Below, in pieces: positions 1 through 9,432 of a stretch of 21,211 nt of DNA; the first letter of the stretch is position 1; each line of letters begins with the position of its first letter. The translations under genes were made by a program, and so were the position numbers. The notes under the pieces are model-generated. The model searched no databases and was not told the DNA's origin. It worked only from the letters and a program-made list of their open reading frames with translations. This DNA is from Theodoxus fluviatilis (taxonomy: Eukaryota > Mollusca > Gastropoda > Cycloneritida > Neritidae): NCBI GenBank assembly GCA_034096865.1, contig JAWQFJ010028314.1, forward strand, positions 15,001-36,211. The letters are read 5' to 3'.

Positions 1-332
1 AAATAAAACATGATGTATTAAACCTGTGCTTGAATTCTTGTTTTTGGTGTGTGGAAGAATGAATGAAGATATAGTGGACATACTTTTGATGTGTAAATTT
101 ACGTTTATAAAAAGCTGTAGTTAAAAAAATCACTGCATCGGCCTGAAATCATGGCTCTGAAAAACAACACTTGCTTGTGGGCTGTGCTGAGAACTGCTGC
201 AGGCAAAATCTGCTCAATAAAATACAAATCGAATCGGGTCATTGTTTACACAAGATATCATTGTACAAATTGATAGCAACCATTTGGAATTAGCGTTGTG
301 AATCTCATGTGAAACTCTTCAGAAAGTCTGCG
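1..332. other. Gene-free flank, nothing recognised
   Basis: AT-rich sequence without a long open frame on either strand and without a recognisable RNA gene or repeat. It could be intronic or intergenic; the sequence does not decide. Confidence 0.5.
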
Positions 333-540
333 GTGTCAGACGTCAAAAGCGTTGTAATCGCCAATCGCGATCTTTGTTTTCAGATTTCTCTGTCGACTCT
401 CTACACTGAGAGATAAAAAGGGTTATTTTCGGTTAAATGCAAAATCTTGATCAGACCAATACATTGTTGTAAATTGTAACTTGTTGCGATTGTTTGTTAC
501 TGGACTTTCAAAAATTGTTGTAATATTTGACGTCTGACAC
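333..540. mobile_element. MITE-like element, 15-bp perfect terminal inverted repeats
   Basis: The segment starts with GTGTCAGACGTCAAA (333-347) and ends with its exact reverse complement TTTGACGTCTGACAC (526-540). The arms contain the GACGTC palindrome. Just inside the arms there is only weak further similarity (GTTGTAAT near the left, TTGTTGTAAT near the right). There is no coding capacity, and the 208-bp length suits a non-autonomous DNA transposon. No clear target-site duplication flanks the arms, so the true ends may lie slightly further out and the superfamily cannot be named. A chance 15-bp inverted repeat at this spacing is unlikely but not excluded without other genomic copies. Confidence 0.55.
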
Positions 541-848
541 TTTTAACAATAATGACACCCTGCCATTGTTCAAATTCAAGCGCTAATTTCTCAAAAACTA
601 TACGCTTCATTATCTTCTCCTATTGCACACACTTTCATAACATTTAATAGTATCTAATAACACCAAATTCAGAACTTTCACTTACACTTTGTTTATTACC
701 CAATTGTCCTCTTTAGTTGCTCACGTTTATGCATTTAGTCATATATACTACTTGGTACTTACTCTTTTTTTCCCTTCTTTTTCCTCTTTTTTAAAAACTC
801 TCTCTTTCTCTTTCCCCAATTATTCAGGATTGTTCATTCTCTATGAGC
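541..848. other. AT/pyrimidine-rich stretch before a LINE 3' end
   Basis: No gene is visible. The sequence becomes T- and CT-rich from about 760 to 820. It may be the 3' untranslated region of the LINE whose structured terminus follows at 849, but no coding remnant is seen to confirm this. Confidence 0.35.
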
Positions 849-921
849 AAGGACGATTTGTAAGATAGGCAGAAATGCCTCAAATTCCATCCTTAATAAA
901 GAATCAATTAATCAATCAAAA

Positions 922-925
<4 letters not shown>
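849..925 (+). mobile_element. Structured 3' terminus of a non-LTR retrotransposon (CR1/L2-like?)
   Basis: A nested stem-loop is visible. AAGGA (849-853) pairs with TCCTT (890-894), ATTTG (856-860) with CAAAT (881-885), and AGGCA (867-871) with TGCCT (876-880), closing a GAAA loop of the GNRA type. AATAAAG follows at 895-901, then an AATC/AATT-rich tail and a (CT)n tract. A conserved 3' stem-loop followed by a short tandem tail is typical of several LINE clades whose reverse transcriptase recognises its own RNA end. No ORF remnant is attached, so the copy would be strongly 5'-truncated. Clade assignment is inference; a host mRNA 3' end is an alternative. Confidence 0.5.

Positions 926-979
<54 letters not shown>
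926..979. repeat. (CT)27 microsatellite
   Basis: An uninterrupted TC/CT dinucleotide run directly follows the LINE tail. It may have grown from the retrotransposon tail. Open frames across it (poly-Ser-Leu) are artefacts. Confidence 0.95.
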
Positions 980-982
<3 letters not shown>

Positions 983-1197
983 CAATTCTTCATTTCATCC
1001 TCATTAGTAATTAACAGTCCCAATTTACTTATCACAAAATCTGTGCAGTCTTTGATCAATGCCAAAGGGTTCAAAGGACATACATTTTTTCCATTGGAAG
1101 CAGTGACAGTATAATAAAAGTGTTGCCATTCAAGTATTGTGAAGCCAGTCCTCACCAAAACACACAGAAACATTATAACAAGCATAATCCAGAGAAG
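980..1197. other. Gene-free spacer between two microsatellites
   Basis: Unique-looking sequence with no convincing coding or RNA signal on either strand. Confidence 0.4.
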
Positions 1198-1512
1198 TAG
1201 GATGGATGGACGGATGGACGGATGGATGGACGGATGGATGGATGGATAGATGGATGGATGGATGGATGGAAGGATGGATAGATAGAAGGATGGATGGATG
1301 GATGGATGGATGAACAGACGGACAGAAGGATGGATGGCTGGATGGAAGGTAGGATGGAAGGCAGGAAGGATGGATGGATATAAGGAAGGATGGATGGATT
1401 GATGGATGGATGGAAGGATGTATTGATGGATGAATGGATAGATGGAAGGATGGATGGAAGGATGGATGGAAGGATGGATGGAAGGATGGATGGATGGATG
1501 GAAGAATGGATA
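1198..1512. repeat. (GGAT)n/(GGAA)n degenerate tetranucleotide tract
   Basis: About 315 bp of GGAT units with GGAC, GGAA, AGAT and GAAT variants, strongly purine-rich on the + strand. Open frames on both strands (Asp/Gly/Trp/Met-rich on +, Pro-Ser-Ile-rich on -) follow from the tetranucleotide and are not genes. The many point variants mean an old, impure array. Confidence 0.95.
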
Positions 1513-3937
1513 CAGCCTGCCAGCCTTTGTAGGCTATGCAAGGCCATTGAAAAAATACTGAACTGGCTAGAACAAGAACAAGTGGGGATTTCCCTAGTTA
1601 TTTGCCTTCATGAAACACATATGGAAATGTGTTGGGGGAAGTGGGACCTCCTTTACTCTTTCCTTTTTATCATACATCATAAATCATTGACATGATACCA
1701 TTTTCTCTGTATATGCACGTCAAGACTTTTATTTCAGATGTTCAGTGTCAGACAGTATTACGGAAGGTCTCAAGTCATGATATTTTCCTGTGAATTTCTT
1801 ATCTCCTGGTGATAAATAACTTTAAAAATATTCATCCAGGTTGTTTTCTTTCTTTTACATTCATCCAGTTGGTTTTTGTGTGTGTGCTTAAGTATCTACA
1901 GCAACTTAACCTAAAACTCTGGTCTAGGTTACACTTCAAAATAAACTCCCATTTAAAGCAGTAGGTAGTAAAATAATGACAAATTCAACACAAGAAGATT
2001 ATCATACTGTCATTTCTAAATAAAAATCTCTTGAAAATAGTAAACTCTGAAACAATGCATTGGAATGAAAGTTATGATGATTTGACAAAATTTATCAATC
2101 AAGGTCTAAATTAAGATTATGACTACATCAACCACTATTCACTGGCATGCCAGTAACAAACACCAACTGTCAAAAGTTTACAGCCTTAGACAATGTTCAA
2201 GAGAAATATATTCTTTACCAGCCATTACATGACCCTCTTCTTGTAAGGAGAGAGTACCAAAATTGTTGCGGCATCACTAAAAACATTCAACCATCTGGTT
2301 TCGAGAAATCATACGGTGGATAGTCCAACCAGCACGGCTGCCGTCAGACGAAATGTCTAATAATCAAAGGAGAATTGACTGATGGCTGCTGCTTCCCCTC
2401 CTTTTGGCTCTCCTCCTACACTGCCCTCCATCCATCAGCATCAGCTGCTGCCTGACAACGTCACGCTACTCCTGCATCTGAATAGTTACACTGGAATTGC
2501 ATAACATTCCGTCAAAATTACCAAATATAATCACGCTTTTGTAGAGGAAATTGGCGGATCTACAAAACGAATACACAAAGCGCTACAATCATGTACGAGG
2601 TAAAATTCCAGAAGTTGCGACTGACCATCCTTCTTCCCCTGGGGCGTTGTGCATCGTGTGCACTACAAGTGTCAAATACGCAGCCCCTGTCTGCAACTAT
2701 TTCGTGGACAAGAATACATCGTTAGCACTCCAGAACACTAAAACCTATGATTGAATACGGTTAACCCAGAGAGAAGCGATGAGTGACAATGTAAAAGACA
2801 TTCGGCATAAAACATTGCGAGTGAATCATCATGCGAGGCACAGAATCGCTTCGCAACCCAACTGGCCCTATTGTATCGTTTGGCGTCGACATCATCCACA
2901 TTCGCGTTGCGAAGTCATCGACTCGGCATGAACTGAAGATTTCAACACGAAACTCTTCAACAACAATGCATCTTACTCAAAGCAGTCTCCTGTCCTGGTG
3001 ATGTCTGCTTGGCGTCGACGAGAGTGCAGCGAAATCAAGTGAGGGTATCCACGCACAATTCGCTGCCGAGCTAGCGCGACTGCGGATGGGCAGGTGCCTG
3101 CCAGCGTCACAACATGACTCGACAACACAGCCCCTCACAGTTTGGAAAGAATCTTCATCACCTGAACCATTACAGTAGCTTCCTATCTAACTACCCGAGC
3201 TAAACTGGGCGTGCATGTTGCATTACAAGCCCACGAAGTCGGCAGAGCTTCGATCAATCATAATTCTGATCTGTAAACATGGCTGAACCTCCATCAAGGC
3301 TGTCCTGAATCGACCCCGGGCAGCTGTGCAGTAGAGAGACGGCAGCCATTAATGCAGTAGGAACTGAAGAGCTTGTGTACTTTACCTGTTCACTGCAGAA
3401 ACAATGCCGATCTCACCTCGATGAAGCGTAAATCTAGGTGGGGAGAGACTTCTACTCCTTCCCTCCTTAGATCTTCGCCATTACTTGACACACGTGACCT
3501 TGTAATAACCAATTGCAGCTAAAAGTTCCTGAAGCTAAGAATAGCACAGTTGTTTTTCGAGCGCAAGTGAGTTATTCAGGAGGCCTCCTGAGGACACGAC
3601 CGCTTTCAGTTAACGGAGCTTACTCTCGCTCGCTTTACTTCTCTACTTCACAAACAAATCGAGATATGAGAGAAGTGGATGGTATTTTTGTTCTTCATGC
3701 ACCAGTCATCATTTGCATACTATTTTCATCGACACAACTGGGTCACCGTTCCCCAAGCATGTCCGCAGCATTTAATAATCAATTCTGATGATGCTATTAT
3801 TAGACTGATTATGAAGAGTATCGTAGGTATGACCTTGATTGACGGACTCTGCAAAGATATCGGTTGTACGTGAAGCCAAGTGAAAAAAAACATTCAGAGC
3901 ATTCTAGACCTTGGAAAATCTCATTCATTCAGCTGTG
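1513..3937. other. Long stretch with no supported gene
   Basis: Only short open frames of under about 100 codons occur, with no recognisable domain. From about 1513 to 2530 the DNA is AT-rich; it includes a small partial duplication around 1830-1882 in which a TTCATCCAG block repeats about 30 bp apart. From about 2530 to 3900 it is more GC-rich and carries many TCGA and GCG motifs, but no splice-bounded frame or homology could be recognised. Host intron or intergenic DNA is the simplest reading. Confidence 0.5.
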
Positions 3938-3969
3938 CGCTGGCGGAATACGTAATCCGCGTCACAGCG
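3938..3969. other. Imperfect hairpin
   Basis: CGCTG (3938-3942) and GCGGA (3943-3947) pair with TCCGC (3956-3960) and CAGCG (3965-3969), with a 4-nt bulge between the two right-hand blocks. The centre is TACGTA. No function can be assigned. Confidence 0.35.
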
Positions 3970-4745
3970 AACCGATCGAAAGCGAAATGGTGGTAAGGCT
4001 GCCGCTGAATCCAGTGTTGTTGCTGCTTTTGCAGTAGAGCTACGGGCGACCCAACGAGGGACATTGCTCCAGCTTATTCGTAACTTTCTTTCCTGTGTAT
4101 GTACACTTGGTAAGTGTCCATCACGAAATTATAAATAGCTGCGACTACTGTACCCATAGGCTCGTCAGTATGAGACGTGCAGGGAAAAGCTAGGGCTAGC
4201 ATGCAAGGGATACTTGTAAGCGCTTTGTGTCGTTGCTTTTGATGGTCATAGTTCATGTTGTTGTACGCAGTTAATATGACTACACTTTTTCTATTTGCTG
4301 CTAGAGGAAAAAGGTTCAGTTATCCCTAACAGAGTGACATCATAACCAAATGATTTTTCGGGGGAGAGTTTGAGGGGTGAGTGTAGGGATAAAACATCCA
4401 AGACTGCATGATGAAGGGTTTCCACAACTATGGCAAAACATACGAATCCTGCTGAACTTTTAGCGTGGCCTAAGAATGTGTGCACCGATGACACATACGA
4501 CCTGGCAAAAGATCAATATGGGTGCAACGGAGCGCTGCTTATTACACTAACGTCCAAAAGCGTTGGAGGAATGATATAAATACAGAAAGTTCTCATGAAT
4601 GTAATTGCGGGAGTGATTGTGATGTACGCATGAATGAGACATTAATTTAGTCTTGATTAGTTGTGCCTTTTTGTTTGTAAAACTTGGGGGAGGTGGTTGA
4701 GGGAGCATGATGGGAGGAGGGGTAAGTATATGTTGGGGTGTGTGG
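3970..4745. other. Gene-free DNA upstream of the LINE relic
   Basis: No domain, RNA gene or clear repeat was recognised. A TATAAATA string near 4573-4582 resembles a TATA box but has no coding region of its own downstream; the next open frame is retrotransposon-derived. Short minus-strand frames at 4074-4256 and 4291-4494 lack recognisable features. Confidence 0.4.
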
Positions 4746-6480
4746 GATGAGGAACTGGACAGGGGAGAAGAACCAGCGACAGAAGTACAACATCACACTT
4801 CTCAAGGATACGACCAAACTGCAAGAGTTCAAGCTGTCACTCATGAACAAATTCCAAGTCCTGCAGGAGCTGATGGAGGAAGAAGAGGAAGAAACAATAG
4901 ACAAGGAATGGAAGACAGTGGAAGAGGCAATGAAGTCAGCTTGCCAGGAAGTCTTGGGCCCACAGAAGCATAACCACAAGAAGTGGATTTCAACAGACTC
5001 CCTGAAGAAAATAGAACAGAGAAAGGAGAAGAAGGTGGCACTCAACAACAGCCGGACACGAGCAGAGAAAGCCAAAGCACAAGAAGAGTACACACAGGCC
5101 AACAAGAACGTGAAGAAGAGCATCAAAACCGACAAAAAGAACTATGTAGACACTCTAGCGACAGAAGCGGAGGAAGCAGCCAGAAACGGAAACATGAAAG
5201 AACTGTATGCCACCACCAAGAAGCTATCTGGCAAATTTAGCAAACCTGAAAGGCCAGGGAAAGACAAGGATGGAAAACAGATTAACGACCAAGAGGGACA
5301 GAAGCGAAGATGGGTGGAACATTTTGAAGAACTACTCAACAGACCAGCCCCACACGACCCACCTGACATCCAACCAGCGGATAGAGACCTGCCGATATAT
5401 TGCAGTGCACCTACAAAGGAAGAGATCCGCAGAGCCATCAAGAAGCTGAAAAGCGGCAAGGCAGCCGGACCTGATGGAATTCCAGCAGAGGCACTGAAGG
5501 CAGATGTGCAAACAACTGTGGAGATGCTCCACCCCCTCTTCAAGAAGATCTGGGAAGAAGAACAAGTCCCCACAGAATGGAAGGAAGGCTACCTCATCAA
5601 GCTCCCAAAGAAAGACAACCTGAGCTCCTGCTCCAACTACAGAGGGATTACCCTATTATCCATCCCAGGAAAGGTTTTCAACAGGACCCTGCTAGACCGG
5701 ATGAAAGACGTTGTTGACGGGCAGCTGCGAGATCAGCAGGCTGGTTTCCGCAAAGATCGCTCCTGTACAGACCAGATCGCAACACTACATATCATCCTGA
5801 AGCAGTCTCTTGAGTGGAACTCACCCCTGTACGTCAATTTTATTGACTACGAGAAGGCTTTTGACAGCGTGGACAGGGCATCACTTTGGAGGCTGCTAAG
5901 ACAATACGGGGTCCCCGAGAAAATCACCAGCATCATCAGAAACTCTTACGAGGGACTTTCATGCCGAATAGTCCATGGAGGTCAACTCACAGAGGCATTC
6001 CAGGTACAGACAGGAGTGAGACAAGGCTGTTTGTTGTCGCCGTTTTTGTTCCTGCTGGCCATCGACTGGATCATGAAAACATCCACAGCAGGAAAGCGAA
6101 ACGGCATCCAGTGGACGCTGTGGTCACAACTTGATGACCTCGATTTCGCGGATGACCTGGCCCTTCTCTCCCACACCCAGCAACAGATGCAGGAAAAGAC
6201 CAGCATTGTGGCAGACAACTCTACTCACCTGGGCCTCAATATCCACAAAGGGAAGAGCAAGCTCCTGAAAGTCAACTCTACCAACACATCGCCCATCACA
6301 CTGAATGGCGAAGCGCTAGAAGAAGTGGACGACTTCACCTACCTTGGCAGCATTGTCAACAAGCAAGGTGGAACCGACGCAGTTGTGAAGGCCCGGGATT
6401 ACTGGAGAACCCTTGTTTGCGGCCTATGCCTCAGGAGGGGTCAAAGGCGTAAGAAGAAGAAAACTAAACCTATCTGTTGA
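4738..6480 (+). pseudogene. RTE-type reverse transcriptase ORF remnant (580 aa, no stops)
   Basis: The frame encodes a Lys/Glu-rich linker (about residues 10-215) and then a LINE reverse transcriptase (about 225-545). Visible blocks are the GKAAGPDGIPAE motif, NYRGI (residues 300-304), AGFRKDRS (from 335), FIDYEKAFD with catalytic Asp at 370, TGVRQGCLLSP (from 425), FADD at 470-473 with catalytic Asp 472 and 473, and YLGS (from 535). The polymerase core therefore looks intact. Family members are usually about 900-1000 aa with an N-terminal endonuclease, which is missing here. At residues 551-556 KAR is joined directly to DYWRTLVCGLC, so most of the region between thumb and C terminus is gone in frame. 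The Met at 4738 lies in flanking DNA and is not the native start. The copy is dead as an autonomous element; only the RT core could be translated. Confidence 0.88.
4746..6468 (+). mobile_element. RTE-clade LINE, 5'-truncated and internally deleted
   Basis: This is a non-LTR retrotransposon relic containing the linker and reverse transcriptase part of a single-ORF element. Homology to the family seems to begin at the NWTGEKNQRQKY segment, so the apurinic-endonuclease domain that normally precedes it is absent, as expected from incomplete reverse transcription. The 3' end is a short AAG-repeat run at about 6453-6468 just after the C-terminal CGLC/RGQRRK motif; RTE elements characteristically have almost no 3' UTR and end in a short tandem repeat. 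No convincing target-site duplication was found on either side, so the 5' boundary is accurate only to about 20 bp. Confidence 0.85.
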
Positions 6481-6845
6481 TCCTGCATGGTTTTAAACTC
6501 ACTCATGTCGCAAGGGGTTTTGTCTGTGATAACTTGTGATTCCGATACGTTTGCAAGTAGGATTTGGTGTCTAATGTCGCTTGGGCACAGTTTGCTGATC
6601 CATTGCAACAGCTCTGCAACATGTGCAAAGTGAGCAAGAAGGCTGAGCCAGTTGATGGAATTCACTTCATCTCAGGGCAGCGGCGTTCAAATTCTTTGTT
6701 TCACAAAGTTTCTTTGTTTAAAACTTCAACTCCAAAAAATTAGTATACCCAAAGCCCCCCGCAGTCCAACTAATGAGAGAACTGTCAGACATTTTCACCT
6801 GCAAACCGGATGTTGGAGAGACGGTTTCACCATTATCTCGCCCTC
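6481..6845. other. Gene-free spacer between LINE relic and inverted repeat copy
   Basis: No coding or RNA feature is seen. The words near 6684-6695 faintly resemble a pol III B box, but no A box or tRNA fold accompanies them. Confidence 0.4.
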
Positions 6846-7251
6846 CATTCTGTGAATCCGAGTCAATAGTGACTATGGCGCAGTTCGCAATGAATGCGTA
6901 ATAGACTCGACCCTTTGCATTACAGCATTGTGCCAAAAATAGCTCGTTCTGGATACTATTTTTCCATTTTTTACAGAAATCATTCAGATGTCAAAACTTG
7001 TTTCCATTTTAACACAAAAATGTCATTTTATCGAATAATCGCTTGTTTATTGTCTCAACAAGCGTAATTTATTATTTTTGTGCGAAATAGTCTCAGAACT
7101 ACTTTAACAGCGCATGTCAGGGAGCAGAGTGCTATCCCACAAGCCTCTCGTCCGACCTACTTATAAATATTCCGGACGGAATAGTTTCATCACTTGATAT
7201 GAACTGTGCTAGAGACTTTCGCCGGCAGGCGAAGTCTCTAGTGGACTAGAA
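6846..7251 (+). repeat. ~400-bp dispersed repeat, left (inverted) copy
   Basis: This segment aligns nearly end to end with the reverse complement of 15563-15954, roughly 85-90% identical by eye, with small indels near its outer end. Shared borders are CATTCTGTGAA at the outer end and a terminal hairpin plus GTGGACTAGAA at the inner end; flanking DNA is unrelated at both ends. The crisp shared borders argue for a transposed unit rather than a segmental duplication. It has no coding capacity. The class is unknown: the hairpin followed by CTAG recalls a Helitron 3' end, but the next base is A in both copies and a canonical TC start is not clear. Confidence 0.75.
7209..7241 (+). other. Terminal hairpin of the ~400-bp repeat (left copy)
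   Basis: CTAGAGACTT (7209-7218) pairs with AAGTCTCTAG (7232-7241). A CGCC/GGCG inner stem lies beyond a single bulged T, with a GGCA loop. A weaker version persists in the right copy at about 15571-15606, which suggests the structure belongs to the repeat. Confidence 0.7.
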
Positions 7252-7487
7252 TGTTCGCCCTCATGCCATTGGCAAGAAGAACCTCTGAACCTGCGTGGGG
7301 ATCCTCAAGTTTTCCATCTGTCCCGCACAGCGTCTGGTTCTGCATGCGGAACTTGGTCAACTACGTGCATTGAGCACGTCAGATTGCGTTCCACCCGCAG
7401 TTTAATGTAAAAACTTAAGTTGAACATTATGCAAACTTAATCATTTAGTGTTTTCTCTCCCTTTCCGCGATGCTAATGGATTGCTAT
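7252..7487. other. Spacer, nothing recognised
   Basis: Unique-looking DNA without a supported gene. It does not match the sequence beyond the inner edge of the right repeat copy. Confidence 0.4.
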
Positions 7488-7562
7488 AGACAGACAGTCT
7501 GACTGACTGACTGACTGACTGACTGACTGACTGACTGACTGACTGACTGACTGACTGTCTGT

Positions 7563-7599
<37 letters not shown>

Positions 7600-7652
7600 T
7601 GGCTGACCGACCGACCGATCGACCAAGAGACCGACCGACCGACTGACTGAAT
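7488..7652. repeat. Compound tetranucleotide tract (GACT)n-(GGCT)n-(GACC)n
   Basis: About 60 bp of pure GACT/CTGA units are followed by GGCT units, then GACC units interrupted by GATC and AAGA, and finally GACT again. The stepwise single-base change of the unit is typical of slippage plus point mutation. Poly-Ser-Gln-Val open frames on the minus strand are artefacts. Confidence 0.93.
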
Positions 7653-8219
7653 GATTGTCGAAAGACAAAGCGTCAATATTTTGTTTAGAGTTGGACAGTG
7701 TTTTCCTCGTATTCATAAGAGCGTTTCCTGGAGTTGTCTGTCGTCTTCCTCTTCTAAGAGATTGTCCATGTAGAGTCTGCCTGACCAGTCAGCATTAGTT
7801 AGTCGGACAGGCCACAATGGCCTTCCCATGGAAATGTAGTCATGCTACCTGCACGCGACATCAGATGCCAAGCACATTCATTGTTGTTAGAGCCTTCGGC
7901 CTCAAGCCAGTTGCCGGAAGCTTCCAATCTTCAGGCAGTTTGTCAGTCAAGAGACATCGGGTGACCCCGACCTCGGGTCAATCTGTCTTTGGCAACTAAC
8001 CTTTCTACAGTCAAGTGAATTCTTTATCGAAGTGGTGGGCGCGTTCTAAGAAGATGAATACCTCCCCGATCAACGGTTCTGAATTGGCATTTATGGTAAA
8101 AGATATGGATGATAATGTCGTAAAGACCCTCTACACGGCTACCACCAGAGTGTCTTGATTTTTGGATTTTTAGCGAAGTACGACAACTCAAATGCTAATG
8201 ACAAGAGGAAACAGAAAAA
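7653..8219. other. No supported gene
   Basis: There is a short open frame at 7817-7999 (60 codons) with no domain. It has a favourable AUG context but no further support. The segment may be 5' sequence of the LINE scrap that follows, degraded beyond recognition. Confidence 0.35.
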
Positions 8220-8471
8220 AGGATCAAAAGAAGAGTTGGGGGGGAAATGCGGAACATATCTGTACCACTTCTGGAAGAGTTGTACACTGGAAGAAGAGTT
8301 CAGAGAGCCACAGACATCCGGGACGAGTGGAACCACCCCCTTCACAATTGCTATCAGATCCTGCCATTAGGTAAGAAACACCGAGCTGCAAGGACGAGAA
8401 TAAAGAGATTCAGAAAACAAATTGTTTTCGATCCGATATGGCTTTTGAACAGCTTAAGATCTACGCCCTGA
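8220..8471 (+). pseudogene. C-terminal scrap of a second LINE reverse transcriptase ORF
   Basis: The frame running through 8247-8471 reads PLLEELYTGRRVQRATDIR, then HPLHNCYQILPLGKKHRAAR and RIKRFRKQIVFDPIWLLNSL. The pattern of Leu-Tyr, 'RA..I', 'HPLH', 'LP.G++.R..RT+..R.+.. F .. I.LLN' is the hydrophilic tail seen at the end of many CR1/Rex/Jockey-group LINE ORF2 proteins, where the last motif usually reads SF.P.AI.LLN. Here the Ser-Phe is replaced, fitting decay. An in-frame stop at 8469-8471 ends it. No RT catalytic block lies upstream, so the copy is strongly 5'-truncated. Assignment is from motif memory, without a search. Confidence 0.5.
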
Positions 8472-8881
8472 AACAGCACGACTCAATGTTTTATCGTGTA
8501 TTCAAGTGCTCAGTAACAAGTCCAGAAGGAGGAACAGGGATAGGGGTGGATGTGGTTGAAGGGGTGGAACGATGCGATGAGAAAACTGTACACAAAATTA
8601 GTCAGTTTTGTAAATTAGTCCACTATTTATTTGTATTTGTGTTTTAAAAAACTAATTGTTCAACAAGTTTGTAAGTTTCTTTATGTACAGACTCCTTCAC
8701 AACACTTGTTTGTCTTATAATTGTATATGCAGGAGGAGAAATTTTCCTTTCAGAGGCAATGAAAAAGTACCTGTATCTGAATAAAGTGTGGAATTTAACA
8801 GGCACGAAGAATGTAACTTTTTTCCTTTCTGGCCAGACTGACTGCTTGGGGCCGCCCCTGGCTGAGCTACTGGAGTAGGCC
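8472..8881. other. Spacer, possible LINE 3' UTR
   Basis: AT-rich sequence with an AATAAAG at 8780-8786. It follows the LINE scrap directly and may be its 3' UTR, but it lacks the stem-loop and AATC tail seen at 849-925. The minus-strand open frame across it has no recognisable feature. Confidence 0.35.
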
Positions 8882-9429
8882 CTGGAGCGACCAAAAGTTA
8901 CCCCCGACAAAAAGTTACCCCGGAAGTCATCGTCTTGCTCGGCGGTACTGTACTTCATGCACCTTAACGGTTCGCGTGATTCGGGTGTAATCTTAAGCTA
9001 AACGACGTTTATTGACGCTGCTGAAATGGTCGAAGTCGGAAACATTCGGACGTTTGTCACAACGCAGATATATTAACGCGGCCGGATCTTAGCATAACTC
9101 CCCGGGCGTGCCAAGTCAGTCAACGGTCGCGTTTTATAAAACCAGACTACAAATAGACTGCAGGGAGGTGACTTCCATATTATTTCCGGCAGGGGAGACG
9201 GCTTTGCACGGGGAAAAACTTTTTTGAACGCTACATTATGTGTTAAACTACACAAATGCACCAAAAACAAAAAAATTCGAAAAACAACTAATGCTTCGTT
9301 TGTCGGGATATATTTCATGCGAAGAACACGTGCAGGAGCGGTAAATCGCATAAAGAGAGAGCCGAGCAGATAACTCTGCGATGACTTCCGGGGTAACTTT
9401 TTGTCGGGGGTAACTTTTGGTCGCTACAG
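8882..9429. mobile_element. DNA transposon-like element E1, non-autonomous (548 bp)
   Basis: The left end CTGGAGCGACCAAAAGTTAC matches the reverse complement of the right end (CTGTAGCGACC...) over about 50 bp, including two GTTACCCC-type blocks and GGAAGTCATCG, with one mismatch in the first few bases. GCC flanks both ends as a direct, not inverted, triplet and is a candidate 3-bp target-site duplication. Internally it carries the same left inner-arm sequence, loop and right half as neighbour E2 but lacks E2's right inner arm. Its right ~380 bp are about 95% identical to E2 by eye. No transposase is encoded; open frames on the minus strand are short and shared with E2 by descent. Confidence 0.8.
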
Positions 9430-9432
9430 GCC

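Noticed and set aside
1173..1695. Pro-Ser-Ile-rich (minus) and Met-Asp-Gly-Trp-rich (plus) open frames
   Set aside because: Produced by the GGAT repeat; no flanking coding signal.
4647..5573. Minus-strand Ser-rich frames opposite the RT ORF (for example 4647-5135 and 5142-5573)
   Set aside because: They are shadows of the RTE reverse transcriptase frame, which has clear domain motifs on the plus strand.
6684..6695. Pol III B box of a tRNA-derived SINE
   Set aside because: Only a loose match, with no A box at the right distance and no SINE-like tail.
6846..7251. Canonical Helitron
   Set aside because: The hairpin and CTAG fit, but the base after CTAG is A in both copies and the start lacks a clear A|TC border.
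7441..7716. Ser-Gln-Val-rich minus-strand frames
   Set aside because: Produced by the GACT/GGCT tract.
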